Source: CAYTZH01 sp964442285
GTDB taxonomy: Bacteria > Myxococcota_A > UBA9160 > JAFDET01
DNA: 54,621 bases
Assembly: GCA_964442285.1 (NCBI GenBank)
Contig: CAYTZH010000037.1
Span: 1-54,621 of the forward strand
Direction of reading: 5' to 3'
Shown here: positions 1 to 8,351 of the stretch, one piece after another
Layout of the letters: each line of letters opens with the position of its first letter
How positions within the stretch are numbered: position 1 is the first letter of the stretch
Notes under the pieces: model-generated
Told to the model about the DNA's origin: nothing
The model's database searches: none
What the model saw: the letters and a program-made list of their open reading frames with translations, nothing else
Translations under genes and position numbers: made by a program

Positions 1-302
1 GGGCAGAAGCCGCGGCCCTTGCACGAGAAGGCGACCACGCGGTCGAGTCCGCAGTCGTCGCAGTGCACGCGGACGAAGCCGTGGGCGAGGATCCCGCAGC
101 GCAGGAAGCCGCGGAGCTCGCGCTCGACGAAGCGGGGGACGATGCGGCCGCGTGCGTGGGTCCGGGCCAGGAAGGTCTCGAGCTCCGCCTGGACGACGCC
201 GTAGAGAACGCTCTCCTCCGGACGGCGGCGGACGTACGCGGTTCCTCCGTCACGGCCGGCTCCGTGGGGCGAATGGGCGGCAACGGCTCCAAGCGCGGCC
301 AT
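1..302 (-). CDS. IS91-family transposase, N-terminal part (cut by window edge)
   Basis: The reverse strand from an ATG at 302 reads an open frame that runs off the window at base 1. After about 28 residues of leader it shows the zinc-binding N-terminus of IS91-type (Y2 rolling-circle) transposases: an LYGVVQAELETFLA segment, then PRFVERELRGFLRCGIL, then a CDDCG knuckle and a CKGRGFCP motif. The Cys pairs are the zinc ligands of this domain. The catalytic tyrosines would lie outside the window, so I cannot tell whether the gene is intact. It lies head to head with a recombinase remnant, which marks this edge as a site of past insertion. The family call rests on motif recognition and is fairly secure; the exact start is less so. 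Confidence 0.78.
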   Translation of the reverse strand, partial: MAALGAVAAHSPHGAGRDGGTAYVRRRPEESVLYGVVQAELETFLARTHARGRIVPRFVERELRGFLRCGILAHGFVRVHCDDCGLDRVVAFSCKGRGFC

Positions 303-450
303 GCGCCCAGCGCGTTGCCAGGCCCATACCATGCGCAATCTGCGCCGAGCGTGCGCACAAGCCCGATTCCACGCGAGGTCGAGGCCACTGCTTCACGCCC
401 GGTCGCCGACGGATGTTCACGGCGGCGACGGGCGCCTGCCTCAGGCGGTG

Positions 451-633
451 TGGCTTGCGCAGTGGAACCGCGCCCTGGGCAAGGGGCGAAGCTTCTCGCC
501 CCATGGCCTCCGGCACAACGGGGCCTCGCTGCACATGGCCCGGGGGACGCCGCTCAAGTGGATCCAGGAGCAGGGCGGCTGGACGACGGCCAAGGTGCTC
601 TTCGACACCTACGGCCACTTCATGCTGGCGGCG
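451..633 (+). pseudogene. Tyrosine recombinase (phage-type integrase), C-terminal remnant
   Basis: About 60 codons resemble the C-terminal catalytic end of tyrosine recombinases. An HGLRHNGAS motif matches the H-x-L-R-H box, GGW stands where LGH or LGW is usual, and DTYGHFM carries the nucleophile tyrosine (codon 610-612). The first conserved arginine box, the core-binding domain and any start for a full protein are absent; upstream sequence in this frame is not integrase-like. The frame stays open to 891 but past about 635 it only shadows the opposite-strand hydrolase gene. I read this as a decayed fragment beside the IS91-type transposase, not a working gene. The rest of 303-683 shows nothing else recognisable. 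Confidence 0.7.
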
Positions 634-683
634 CCTCGATCGGGCCGCGTCCGGGACTGCGGAACCGTCGACCCGGGAAGCCC

Positions 684-1724
684 CTACTCGTCAGCTGCTT
701 CCCGCAAGTCCGAGTCCCGCACCGGCCCGAGATCCCCGATCATGCACTTGACCGAGCCGCCGCCCTTCTTGAGGAACTCGGAGACGTCGACGGTGAGGGG
801 GGTGACGCCGCGCTCGCGGACCTGTTCCTGCAGCCGCTGCGAGACGCCGTCGGGCATGACCAGGAAGGACTCGCCCTCCGGGCTCGTGTAGGTGAAGGAG
901 TTGGCGGCGTAGCGGGCGGCGTCGTCGTCCTCGAGCGGGACGAGGGCCGTGTCGAAGGTCTCGAGGAGCACGAGCCAGCCGTCCCGGTGGATGGCCGGGC
1001 GCCAGGCCAGCAGGTGCTCCCGGCGCGGGCCGAAGGCGCACAGGCAGGTGTCGCCGTGGTAGTGGGCCTCGAGCAGGAGCTCCACGCGCACCACCCGGCG
1101 CGGCGCGACGATGGGGGTGAGGCTCTTGATCATGGCGGCGTCGGTGCGGAAGCCGTAGACGCGCTTCCAGGGCGGCCAGGCCAGGGCGGGCACGAAGCGC
1201 TGGCGCTCGAGGCGGCCGCAGGTAAGCACGTAGGTGTCGCCCACCGGGAAGAAGTCGGCCTCGCCCTCGAAGCGGCGCTCGGGCTCGATGGACTCGACCC
1301 GGAAGCCGGACGCGCGCAGCACCCGCTCGTAGTGGGGCCGCTCGCCGGCCCGGGTGGGCAGCAGGTTGGCCAGGTAGAAGGTCTTGGACTCGAGCGGCCG
1401 CTCGGCGTCGACGTCGGTGAGGAAGCCGGCGTTGGCGGGGTAGACCAGGCCCGGCTGGGCCGGATCGGGCGGGACCACCAGCACCCGCACGCCCAGGTCG
1501 CGGAGGGTGTCGCGCAGGCGGTGCCACTGCCCGATGGCCCGCTCGCGATCGACGTGGCGGCGCGCGCCCCACCTCGTGCGGGTGTGGGGGTTGGCGCCGC
1601 CCTTCACGCTGAAGTGGCTCGGATCCCCCATCAAGATGGTTCTCCGCGCGCCTTCGGCGCGCTGCGCGCCGGCTTCGCCGGCTTGCGGGGGCATCGAGCG
1701 CGCTCCTCCGTCGGTGTCCGTCAT
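684..1724 (-). CDS. Amidinohydrolase/amidinotransferase-family (DDAH-like) protein
   Basis: A 346-residue protein of the pentein superfamily, in the branch holding dimethylarginine dimethylaminohydrolase and related guanidino hydrolases. Visible are a YPANAGF segment near residue 95, FEGEADFF (E153-D157) carrying acidic active-site residues, a HYHGDT segment with the likely catalytic His (H223), and GGGSVKCM with the likely nucleophile C327. Its ATG overlaps the stop of the upstream aldehyde dehydrogenase (ATGA), so it is last in the four-gene operon. Since the operon otherwise encodes AstC-, AstA- and AstD-like enzymes, I infer it acts on the guanidino group of arginine or succinylarginine, where AstB would act. 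AstB is also a pentein but is about 100 residues longer. Residues 1-30 look poorly conserved; M32 is a possible later start. Confidence 0.82.
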   Translation of the reverse strand: MTDTDGGARSMPPQAGEAGAQRAEGARRTILMGDPSHFSVKGGANPHTRTRWGARRHVDRERAIGQWHRLRDTLRDLGVRVLVVPPDPAQPGLVYPANAGFLTDVDAERPLESKTFYLANLLPTRAGERPHYERVLRASGFRVESIEPERRFEGEADFFPVGDTYVLTCGRLERQRFVPALAWPPWKRVYGFRTDAAMIKSLTPIVAPRRVVRVELLLEAHYHGDTCLCAFGPRREHLLAWRPAIHRDGWLVLLETFDTALVPLEDDDAARYAANSFTYTSPEGESFLVMPDGVSQRLQEQVRERGVTPLTVDVSEFLKKGGGSVKCMIGDLGPVRDSDLREAADE

Positions 1725-3157
1725 GGCCGCGGCATGCCGGGCGGGAGGGCGTCGGGGTCGAAGCCGCCCTCGTACTCGAGGTGGCTCTGGGGGACGGCGC
1801 AGTAGAGGCTCGCCGACACCCCGGCGGGCCGGTCGTTGCCGCTCTTGCGACGCCCGCCGAAGGGCAGGCGGCCGCTGGCGCCCACGGTGCCGCGGTTCCA
1901 GTTGAGCAGCCCCGTCTCGATCCGCCCCACGCAGTGCTCGAAGCGGGCGCGGTCCCGGGTCATCACCGAGGCCACCAGGCCGAAGTCGCTGTCGTTGGTG
2001 GCGGCCACGGCCTCGTCGAGGTCGTCCACCGGGTAGAGGGCCGCCTCGGGCCCGAAGATCTCGTCGCGCTGGTAGGGGTGGGACTGCGCGGCCTTCGGGA
2101 ACCGCACGAGGCCCGGTCCCGTGAACGGGGGCGGAAGCGCCGTGTCCCCGGCGAGCAGCCGCTCCCCGCCCGCGTCTGCGGCCAGGGCCCGGTAGCGCGC
2201 CACCTTGGCGTGGGCGGCCTCGGAGACCAGCGGCCCCATGAAGACGCCTTCCTCCAAGGGAGGGCCGAACCGGACCCCGCGCAGCACCCGCACGAGCTTC
2301 TCCGCGAACGCGTCCGCCACGGAGCGCTCCACGAAGAGGCGGCTGGTGCAGCTGCAGCGCTGGCCCGTGGTGGCGCAGATCGAGACCGCCGCCTCGGCCA
2401 CGGCCAGCTCGAGGTCCGCGTCGGCGAGCACGATCATGGCGTTGCGCCCGCCGAGCTCGAGGGCCAGGAGCTTCTCCGGCCGATCCACGGTGGCCTCCCG
2501 CAGCCGGCGGCCCACGGCCCAGGAGCCGGTGAAGAGCACACCGTCGAGCGGGGCGTCTACCAGGGCGCGGCCGGTCTCGGCGCCGCCCTGCACCACCTCC
2601 AGCACGCCGTCCGGGAGCCCCGCCTCCCGCCAGAGCGCGGCCATGCGCGCGCCCACGGCGGGCGTCAGCTCGCTGGGCTTGAACACCACGGTGTTGCCCA
2701 GGGCCAGGGCCGGCACGATGTGGCCGTTGGGCAGGTGGGCCGGGAAGTTGAAGGGGCCGATCACGCCCAGGACGCCGCGCGGGTGCCAGGTGGCGCGCGC
2801 GCCGGGCGCGGGCCGGAGGGGCGCCACCAGGGCCAGGCCGTCGCTCAGGGTGACGTCCACCTTCGGGCCGAGCAGCCGCGCCTCGGAGCGGGCGTCCCAG
2901 CGCGCCTTGCCCACCTCCCGGGCGATGAGCACGGACAGCTCGTCGGTGGCGGCGGCGGCGCGCTCCGCGAAGCGCCGCAGCACGGCGCGCCGCGCCTCGA
3001 GGCCCAGGTCGCGCCAGGCGGGGAAGGCGGCCCGGGCGCGGGCGACCGCCGCGGCGACGGCCGCCGCGTCCGACACCGGGAAGCGTCCCACGAGATCCGT
3101 CGGGTCGGCCGGGGAGCGGCTCACCAGCTCGGACACGGGCTCCTCACCGTCCCTCAC
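1721..3157 (-). CDS. astD: Succinylglutamate semialdehyde dehydrogenase (AstD-like)
   Basis: An NAD(P)-dependent aldehyde dehydrogenase of about 478 residues, close to the 492 of E. coli AstD, which oxidises N-succinylglutamate semialdehyde in arginine catabolism. It shows GPFNFPAHLPNGHIVPAL (N137), ELGG with the general base E234, and GQRCSC with the nucleophile C268. The GPFNFP-x-HLPNGH signature and the C-terminal LPFGG are typical of AstD rather than generic aldehyde dehydrogenases. The chosen GTG overlaps the astA stop by four bases; a GTG at 3136 is an alternative, but the GAGGAG before it is only three bases away. The stop overlaps the ATG of the hydrolase gene. This is the third gene of the operon. 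Confidence 0.88.
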   Translation of the reverse strand: MRDGEEPVSELVSRSPADPTDLVGRFPVSDAAAVAAAVARARAAFPAWRDLGLEARRAVLRRFAERAAAATDELSVLIAREVGKARWDARSEARLLGPKVDVTLSDGLALVAPLRPAPGARATWHPRGVLGVIGPFNFPAHLPNGHIVPALALGNTVVFKPSELTPAVGARMAALWREAGLPDGVLEVVQGGAETGRALVDAPLDGVLFTGSWAVGRRLREATVDRPEKLLALELGGRNAMIVLADADLELAVAEAAVSICATTGQRCSCTSRLFVERSVADAFAEKLVRVLRGVRFGPPLEEGVFMGPLVSEAAHAKVARYRALAADAGGERLLAGDTALPPPFTGPGLVRFPKAAQSHPYQRDEIFGPEAALYPVDDLDEAVAATNDSDFGLVASVMTRDRARFEHCVGRIETGLLNWNRGTVGASGRLPFGGRRKSGNDRPAGVSASLYCAVPQSHLEYEGGFDPDALPPGMPRP

Positions 3158-4179
3158 GGCAGCGGGGTCACCAGGACCGGCTCGCCCGCGTCCACGCCCA
3201 GGGCCTCGCGACAGTCCTTCGACACCAGGGGCGAGGCCTCGTCGTCCAGGGGCACCACCGTGGCCCGGAAGCCGCGGCCGCCCTCGGCCGAGAGCAGGGC
3301 CAGCGGCCCGTCGGCGGCGGGCGCGCCCTCGAAGGGGACGCCCGGGAGCACCAGCTGGCGGCGCTCGGCGACCGACGCGATGGCGTCGCGGGACGCCCCC
3401 ACGTAGGGACCGCCGTCGAAGGGGTCCACCTGGTGCAGGTCGCGGAAGCCGACCCGCTCGAGGATGGCGAGGGCGGCGCGGGCGGTCTGGTGGGGCTGAC
3501 CGATCACCTCCTGCACCTCCTCGGGAAACAGGGTCACGTAGACGGGGTCGCGGGGGAAGAGGTCGGCGATGAACTGCTTCTGGGTCGCGGAGAGGTGGTC
3601 CGCCTCGCGGTACTCGAGGCCGGTGAAGCGCCGCCCGAAGGCGTCCCAGAGCCGGTTGCGGCCCCCCGCGTCGAAGGGGGAGAGCATCTCCGCGATGATC
3701 TCGCGCTCGAAGCGCTCGGGGTACAGGGAGATGAAGGCGAAGCGCACGATGGACAGGGCCTTGCCGCACTTCTGGGGGTGCCGCCGGTAGGCCGGATCCA
3801 GGACGATCCCGCCGATCTCCGAGGGCCCGTCCTCGGTGGAGCGCAGCTGCAGCTTCTTGTGGACGAAGCGGCGTCCGAGCTCCGCGCTGCGCCGCTCCTC
3901 CGTGGTGACGGCCAGCCAGAAGTAGGGCAGCCCGGGCTTGCCGTGCTTGGCCAGGATCGACGACGTCCCCACGCAGCGACCGCTCGCGGTGTCCTCCAGC
4001 ACGAAGACGTAGAGGCCCTCGCGGACGTCCTCGAGGGCGGCGGCGAAAGAGCGGGCGGAGCGCTCGATGCGCGATGCCAGGAAGTCGCGCTCGGCCGGCA
4101 GGTTCACCGAGTCGAGCTGTCGCGCCAGGGCCACCAGGTCGCCGAGGTCTCCCTCGGCAACCGGGCGCAGGATCAGCAC
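3154..4179 (-). CDS. astA: Arginine N-succinyltransferase
   Basis: A 341-residue protein matching AstA (E. coli 344 residues), which transfers succinate from succinyl-CoA to the alpha-amino group of arginine, the first AST step. The N-terminal GNAT-like half begins ILRPVAEGDLGDLVALA. Further family segments include GTSSILAKHGKPGLPYFWL, an EIGGIVLDPAYRRH stretch near residue 140, and PYVGASRDAIASV near residue 270. Translation starts at a GTG that overlaps the end of the aminotransferase gene by seven bases, and its stop overlaps the astD GTG, so all three are probably translationally coupled. It is the most diagnostic gene of the operon and anchors the pathway assignment. Confidence 0.92.
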   Translation of the reverse strand: MLILRPVAEGDLGDLVALARQLDSVNLPAERDFLASRIERSARSFAAALEDVREGLYVFVLEDTASGRCVGTSSILAKHGKPGLPYFWLAVTTEERRSAELGRRFVHKKLQLRSTEDGPSEIGGIVLDPAYRRHPQKCGKALSIVRFAFISLYPERFEREIIAEMLSPFDAGGRNRLWDAFGRRFTGLEYREADHLSATQKQFIADLFPRDPVYVTLFPEEVQEVIGQPHQTARAALAILERVGFRDLHQVDPFDGGPYVGASRDAIASVAERRQLVLPGVPFEGAPAADGPLALLSAEGGRGFRATVVPLDDEASPLVSKDCREALGVDAGEPVLVTPLP

Positions 4180-5564
4180 GGGAGCTCGAGCTCCTCGCCC
4201 ACCCGGACCAGGGCCTTGCCCAGCATGGCGAAGCCGGCCTCGAGCTCCTCGTCGGTGGTGTTCACGGCCAGGAGCATGCGGATGCGCCCCGGGTTGGCGC
4301 CGGCGGAGAAGAGCATGAGGCCCTCCTCGAAGCAGTTCTGGATCACCGCGCGCACCGCCTCGGGCCGGCCGTCGAAGGGCACGAAGGCGTGCATGGCGCC
4401 GATGCCCGCCCGCGGCCCCACGGCGCGGGGAAGCTCCTTGGCGAGGGCCTCGAAGCGGCGCTCCACGCGCCGGGCGAGCAGGGCCACCCGTCCGTCCGGC
4501 CCGAGGTAGCCCTCGTTCTCGAGGCGCTCGATGATGCGGGCGCCCACGGCGAGACCGACCGTGGCGCCCGCGTAGGTCCCCGCCACCAGGCCCGGTCGCG
4601 GGTTGTAGGGCGCGGTGAAGAGGACGGCGCTTCCCTGCAGCGCCTTGCCGGCGGTGACCACGTCGACGTGGTCCTCCAGGCCCAGGGTGCGGAAGGCGAA
4701 GAGCTCGCCGGTGCGGGCGAAGGTCTGGACCTCGTCCACCCAGACCGCCACGCCGGCCTCCCGGCAGCGCTCCATCAGGGCGACGAAGAACTCCCGGGGT
4801 GCGGTGCGGATGCCGCCCTCGCCCTGTACCAGCTCGAAGAGCATGGCCGCCACCTGGCCGGGATGGCGACGCAGATGCGCGTCGAGTGCGGCGAGGCTCT
4901 TCGCGGTGGAGTCCGGGTCGGCCGGGTCGTGGAAGGGCACGTGGAGCACGTTGCCGCGCAGGGGCAGACCCTCGCGGAAGGCCGGCTTGTCGGTGAGCTC
5001 GGCCAGGGTGGTGGTGCGGCCCGCGAAGGCGCCCTCGAACACCAGCACCCGGTCCGCGGGGGCGTGCTTCTGCAGCACCATCTTGAGGGCGTTCTCGTTG
5101 GCCATGGCCCCGGAGACCGAGAGCCAGACGTGCTTCAGGCGGGGACCGGCGTGGCGGAGCAGCGCCTTCGAGAGCCGGACGTACTCGGTGCCGGGCAGCA
5201 GGTGCCCCTGGTAGACCGTGTCGGCGGCCGCCGCCACGACGGCGGTCTCGAGCAGGTCGCGGTCGCCGTGGCCGAAGGCGTAGACCCCGATCCCGCCGAT
5301 GAAGTCGAGCTTCCAGGTGCCATCGGCGAGCTGGACCCGGGCCCCGCGCCCCGCCAGGCCGGCCAGGGCGGGCAGCAGCAGCGGCCGTCCCCGCAGCCGT
5401 CCCAGCTCGCGCAGGGCGCGCTCGTAGTCCCGCGGCGCCAGGGACCGCTGGCGGGCCTCCTCGGCGACGGCGTCGAGCAGGGCGGCGGCGGCCTCCCGCA
5501 CGGCAGGGGCCTCCGCCAGCGACGGGAGCGGGCTGGGCGGTCTGCGGCGCGGCATCGAATCCAT
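4173..5564 (-). CDS. Class-III PLP aminotransferase (succinylornithine transaminase candidate)
   Basis: A fold-type I, class-III aminotransferase of 463 residues. The cofactor site shows WVDEVQ (D277, which would hold the pyridine nitrogen) and TAGKALQ with the Schiff-base lysine K307; SGAMANENALK near 150-161 is the phosphate-binding region. As first gene of an operon with astA and astD it most likely does the AstC job, moving the delta-amino group of succinylornithine to 2-oxoglutarate. However, it is 50-60 residues longer than typical AstC at the N-terminus, and its sequence alone does not exclude lysine, ornithine or GABA as substrate. The ATG at 5564 was chosen because upstream codons do not look like protein; a second ATG lies three codons on. 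The ribosome-binding site is poor. Confidence 0.83.
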   Translation of the reverse strand: MDSMPRRRPPSPLPSLAEAPAVREAAAALLDAVAEEARQRSLAPRDYERALRELGRLRGRPLLLPALAGLAGRGARVQLADGTWKLDFIGGIGVYAFGHGDRDLLETAVVAAAADTVYQGHLLPGTEYVRLSKALLRHAGPRLKHVWLSVSGAMANENALKMVLQKHAPADRVLVFEGAFAGRTTTLAELTDKPAFREGLPLRGNVLHVPFHDPADPDSTAKSLAALDAHLRRHPGQVAAMLFELVQGEGGIRTAPREFFVALMERCREAGVAVWVDEVQTFARTGELFAFRTLGLEDHVDVVTAGKALQGSAVLFTAPYNPRPGLVAGTYAGATVGLAVGARIIERLENEGYLGPDGRVALLARRVERRFEALAKELPRAVGPRAGIGAMHAFVPFDGRPEAVRAVIQNCFEEGLMLFSAGANPGRIRMLLAVNTTDEELEAGFAMLGKALVRVGEELELPC

Positions 5565-5895
5565 GCTATCGGCCGAACCGGGAGCGCGCTTGGGGTCCAG
5601 GGCCCCCGCCGGGAGGTTCTTCCGGGGTTTCCCTCGGGACCCTCCCGAGCTGTGCCGAGGGCGGCCCCACGCCGATGGTTGCGGCCGCGTGACGATGGTT
5701 GGAAGATCCCGGGGCTGCAACCCCGCGGGTACTCCCTGGGCTACCCTCTCTGCGTTGCATCCCCCCGTGCGAAAGCGGCGAGGCGGGGTGCGCCGGCGGG
5801 TCCGGCGCACTTCCGCGAGCGGTGGCGGATCGGTCCTGCCGGTTCCGCATTTGCGCTTGGTTCGCGCGCCGACCACGCCGATCACAACGGGGCCC
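5565..5895. other. Divergent intergenic region, AST-like operon / EEP gene
   Basis: These 331 bases separate two divergent starts and should hold both promoters, but I see no convincing -35/-10 pair. Structures seen: a nine-base-pair inverted repeat at 5788-5810 (GTGCGCCGG, five-base loop, CCGGCGCAC); a near-palindrome GGGGCTGCAACCCC around 5710; and an imperfect repeat of CGATGGTTG about 21 bases apart near 5675-5701. These could be regulator sites for the arginine operon, but no regulator gene is adjacent. No small gene is evident. Confidence 0.4.
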
Positions 5896-6621
5896 ATGTC
5901 CAGACACATCACCGTCGCTACCTACAACGTGCACCGCTGGACCGGCCACAACGGTCGCAGCAAGCCGGATCCGGCCCGCGCGGGCTTCGTGATCTCGGAG
6001 CTGGGTGCCGACGTGATCGCCCTCCAGGAGGTGCTGCGCCCCCCGGGCCCGGAGGCGGACGATCCCCTGGTCCGGCTCGCCGAAGCCCTGGGGATGCACA
6101 TGGCCTTCGCCGTCACCCGGCCCCACCGCCGCGGCGAGCTGGGCAACGCCATCCTCTCGCGCTGGCCGATCTCCGGCGTCTCGATCCTGGACCTGAGCTT
6201 CTCCCTGGTCGAGAAGCGGGTGGCGGTCGCCGCCTCCTTCGACGAGATGCACGCGGACGTGGACGACTCGCTCAACGTGGTGGCCACCCACCTGGCCCTC
6301 GTCGACCGGACCCGCCGCCGCCAGGTGGAGTCGCTCCTGCAGCATCCCCAGCTCCACCGCGGTCCGTCGCTCCTGATGGGCGACATGAACGCCTGGCGCC
6401 GCTGCGAGGCCACCCGGAGCCTCGACCGGGGCTTCGAGCTGCACCACAACCGCGAGTGGCCCGCCAGCTTCCCGGCGGCGCGCCCGGTCCTCGCCCTCGA
6501 CCGCATCTACGCCCGCGGCGCCAAGGTGCGGGAGGTGCGCGCTCACGCCACGCCCTCGGCGCGGCGCGCCTCGGACCACCTTCCGGTGGTGGCCGAGGTG
6601 GAGCTGCCGCCTCGCGCCTGA
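5896..6621 (+). CDS. Endonuclease/exonuclease/phosphatase (EEP) superfamily protein
   Basis: A 241-residue member of the Mg-dependent EEP fold (AP endonuclease/DNase I/phosphoesterase). It shows the expected order of metal and catalytic motifs: ATYNVHR near the start, VIALQE with the metal-binding Glu, GDMNAW in the second half, LDRIY, and SDHLPVVAEV at the C-terminus. There is no signal peptide, so it is probably cytoplasmic. The substrate cannot be read from sequence; this subgroup includes phospholipid and nucleic-acid phosphodiesterases. The ATG at 5896 was chosen because homology starts at once (RHITVATYN). The stop is 11 bases from the end of the convergent MATE gene. Confidence 0.85.
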   Translation: MSRHITVATYNVHRWTGHNGRSKPDPARAGFVISELGADVIALQEVLRPPGPEADDPLVRLAEALGMHMAFAVTRPHRRGELGNAILSRWPISGVSILDLSFSLVEKRVAVAASFDEMHADVDDSLNVVATHLALVDRTRRRQVESLLQHPQLHRGPSLLMGDMNAWRRCEATRSLDRGFELHHNREWPASFPAARPVLALDRIYARGAKVREVRAHATPSARRASDHLPVVAEVELPPRA

Positions 6622-6632
6622 CCCGTCCCTCC

Positions 6633-8003
6633 CTAGATCGTCGCCCGGCGCCAGGCGCCCGAGCGGAAGCGCAGCGCGAACGCGGCGGCCAGGGCCACCA
6701 CGTGGACGCAGCCCGCCAGCCAGGCCCCCACGAGCCCCCCGCCGAGACCCACGCCGAAGAGCCAGCTCAGGGGCAGGAAGACGAGCCAGGCGGTGGCGGT
6801 CTGGACCACGAAGGGCCAGCGCGTGTCGCCGGCGCCGCGCAGCGCCCCGCTCGCCACGATGCCGATGGCGTCGAGCAGCTGGAAGGCCGCGCCCACCGCC
6901 AGCAGGGGCCGACCGAGAGTCAGCACGTCGGCGTCCTCGGTGAAGATGCGGATCAGCAGCTCCGGTGCGGCCAGGAACAGGCCCGCCACGCCCACCGCGA
7001 ACACCAGGGCCAGCTTCATGGCGCTGGCGTAGCTCCGCGCGGCCGCGGCCGGGTCCCCGGCGCCCACGTAGCGACCCACCAGGGTCGTGGCGGCCACCGA
7101 GATCCCGAGCACCTGCATGAACGAGAGGTGCAGCACCTGCAGGAAGGCGTGGCTGGCCGCCATCTGGTTCACGCCCATGCGGGCGACGATGGAGGTGAAC
7201 AGCGCGAAGGTGATCATCTCCAGCACCCACTGCCCGCCGATCGGCAGCGACACCCGCGAGAGTCGCCGCACGTCGTCCCGCTTCGGGGCCACGGGCGCCG
7301 TGGCGAAGCGCGCGTCGAGCCGCCGCCGGCGGAACGCCAGCAACAGCAGCGCGGCGTAGCCGTACTCGGCGATCGAGCTCGCGATGCCGGCGCCGGCGAT
7401 CTCCCAGCGGGGCAGGCCCAGGTTCCCGAAGATGAGCCCGTAGTCGAGCACCACGTTCAGGAGGTTGGCGGCGACCATGGCGTAGAGGGGCGTGCGCGTG
7501 TCGCCGATGCCGCGGAAGAACGACGCCAGCACGAGGCCCGCCACCGACGCCGGAGCGCCCCAGGCGCGGGCGTGGACGTAGCTCGCGGACAGCGGCGGCA
7601 GCTCCGGCGAGGGGTTCACGAGCGCCACCAGGGGCTCGAAGACCAGGGCGAACACCGACATGAGGAGCGCCGCCGCGGGCGGGAGGATCCACAGCCCCTG
7701 CCAGGCCCAGCGGCCGCACTCCCGTGGCGCGCCCCGGCCCTCGGCCTGGGACACGAAGGTCTGCACGCCGGTGGCGGTGCCCATGAACAGGCAGAGCGCG
7801 GTCCAGAACCAGATGGCGCCGAAGCCGAGGGCGCCCAGCTCCGAGGGGCCGAGCCGGCCGACGAAGGCGGCGTCGACGACGCCGAGCAGGGTGACCGACA
7901 CGTTGGTGAGCACCACGGGGAACGCCAGGCCGAGCACCTCGCGGGGGCTCCCGGCGGCCTTCTCGGCGGTGCGCGGCGCGGTATCGGCGGAATGCGAAGC
8001 CAT
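6633..8003 (-). CDS. MATE family multidrug/Na+ efflux transporter
   Basis: A 456-residue integral membrane protein with about twelve hydrophobic segments in two similar halves, typical of MATE exporters (NorM/DinF type). Recognisable features are FPVVLTNVSVTLLGVVDAAFVG near residue 28, the first-half FFRGIGDTRTPLYAM, and the matching second-half SGALRGAGDTRWPFV. MATE proteins export cationic drugs or metabolites using Na+ or H+ gradients; the substrate here is unknown. A short hydrophilic N-terminus of about 20 residues precedes the first helix. It is monocistronic, and its 5-prime leader holds a strong inverted repeat described separately. Confidence 0.93.
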   Translation of the reverse strand: MASHSADTAPRTAEKAAGSPREVLGLAFPVVLTNVSVTLLGVVDAAFVGRLGPSELGALGFGAIWFWTALCLFMGTATGVQTFVSQAEGRGAPRECGRWAWQGLWILPPAAALLMSVFALVFEPLVALVNPSPELPPLSASYVHARAWGAPASVAGLVLASFFRGIGDTRTPLYAMVAANLLNVVLDYGLIFGNLGLPRWEIAGAGIASSIAEYGYAALLLLAFRRRRLDARFATAPVAPKRDDVRRLSRVSLPIGGQWVLEMITFALFTSIVARMGVNQMAASHAFLQVLHLSFMQVLGISVAATTLVGRYVGAGDPAAAARSYASAMKLALVFAVGVAGLFLAAPELLIRIFTEDADVLTLGRPLLAVGAAFQLLDAIGIVASGALRGAGDTRWPFVVQTATAWLVFLPLSWLFGVGLGGGLVGAWLAGCVHVVALAAAFALRFRSGAWRRATI

Positions 8004-8351
8004 CTTCTTGCGAGCTCCCGAGGACCGGTTCCGAGACCGGGTCCAGAAACGCCGGAGGCCGCGAGCACTTTCGCGCTCGCGGCCTCCGGTGGACCCACGC
8101 TGTGCAGGTCTCTATGGGCGAGCGCGACGAATCTCCTGCTCCGGGCAGTTCCGCTTCCGGAGCACGCCGACGGCGGGAACCGGGCCGCGAGCGATCGCGG
8201 CGCGGACTGCGTCGGACTTGACCGGGTTCACCATCGAGCTCACCGAGAGACCTCTTGCTCGGGAACGAGCCCGGGCAATCTACACGGGGGGCCGCTCGGG
8301 AGCAATCCGCGATCGCTTGCGGCGGTCGATTCCCGCCGTTACAACCGGGCC
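8004..8351. other. Divergent intergenic region, MATE / TPR lipoprotein
   Basis: This 348-base gap lies between two divergent starts. Its MATE-proximal part contains a perfect 15-bp inverted repeat (8052-8089) flanked by GTCCA and TGGAC arms, plus a GGACC-rich imperfect dyad at about 8021-8045. The rest is GC-rich without a clear promoter match. Near 8319-8338 a GGCGG-7-base-CCGCC stem-loop looks slightly like a tRNA T-arm, but the rest of a tRNA is missing. No small gene is evident. Confidence 0.4.
8052..8089. repeat. Perfect 15-bp inverted repeat in MATE 5-prime leader
   Basis: CCGGAGGCCGCGAGC (8052-8066) and its exact complement GCTCGCGGCCTCCGG (8075-8089) enclose an eight-base loop. Outside the stem, GTCCA (8041-8045) and TGGAC (8090-8094) can extend the pairing past a six-base bulge. 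It ends about 40 bases before the MATE start. Neither strand has a T-run after the stem, so it is not a classic intrinsic terminator. Being between divergent genes it could be an operator or a leader RNA structure. Confidence 0.6.

Noticed and set aside
63..1805. 580-codon forward frame at the left edge
   Set aside because: It is antisense to the transposase and the amidinohydrolase and has no domain of its own.
8319..8338. T-arm-like stem-loop suggesting a tRNA
   Set aside because: The loop does not keep TTC at the right place, and no acceptor, D or anticodon stems can be formed around it.
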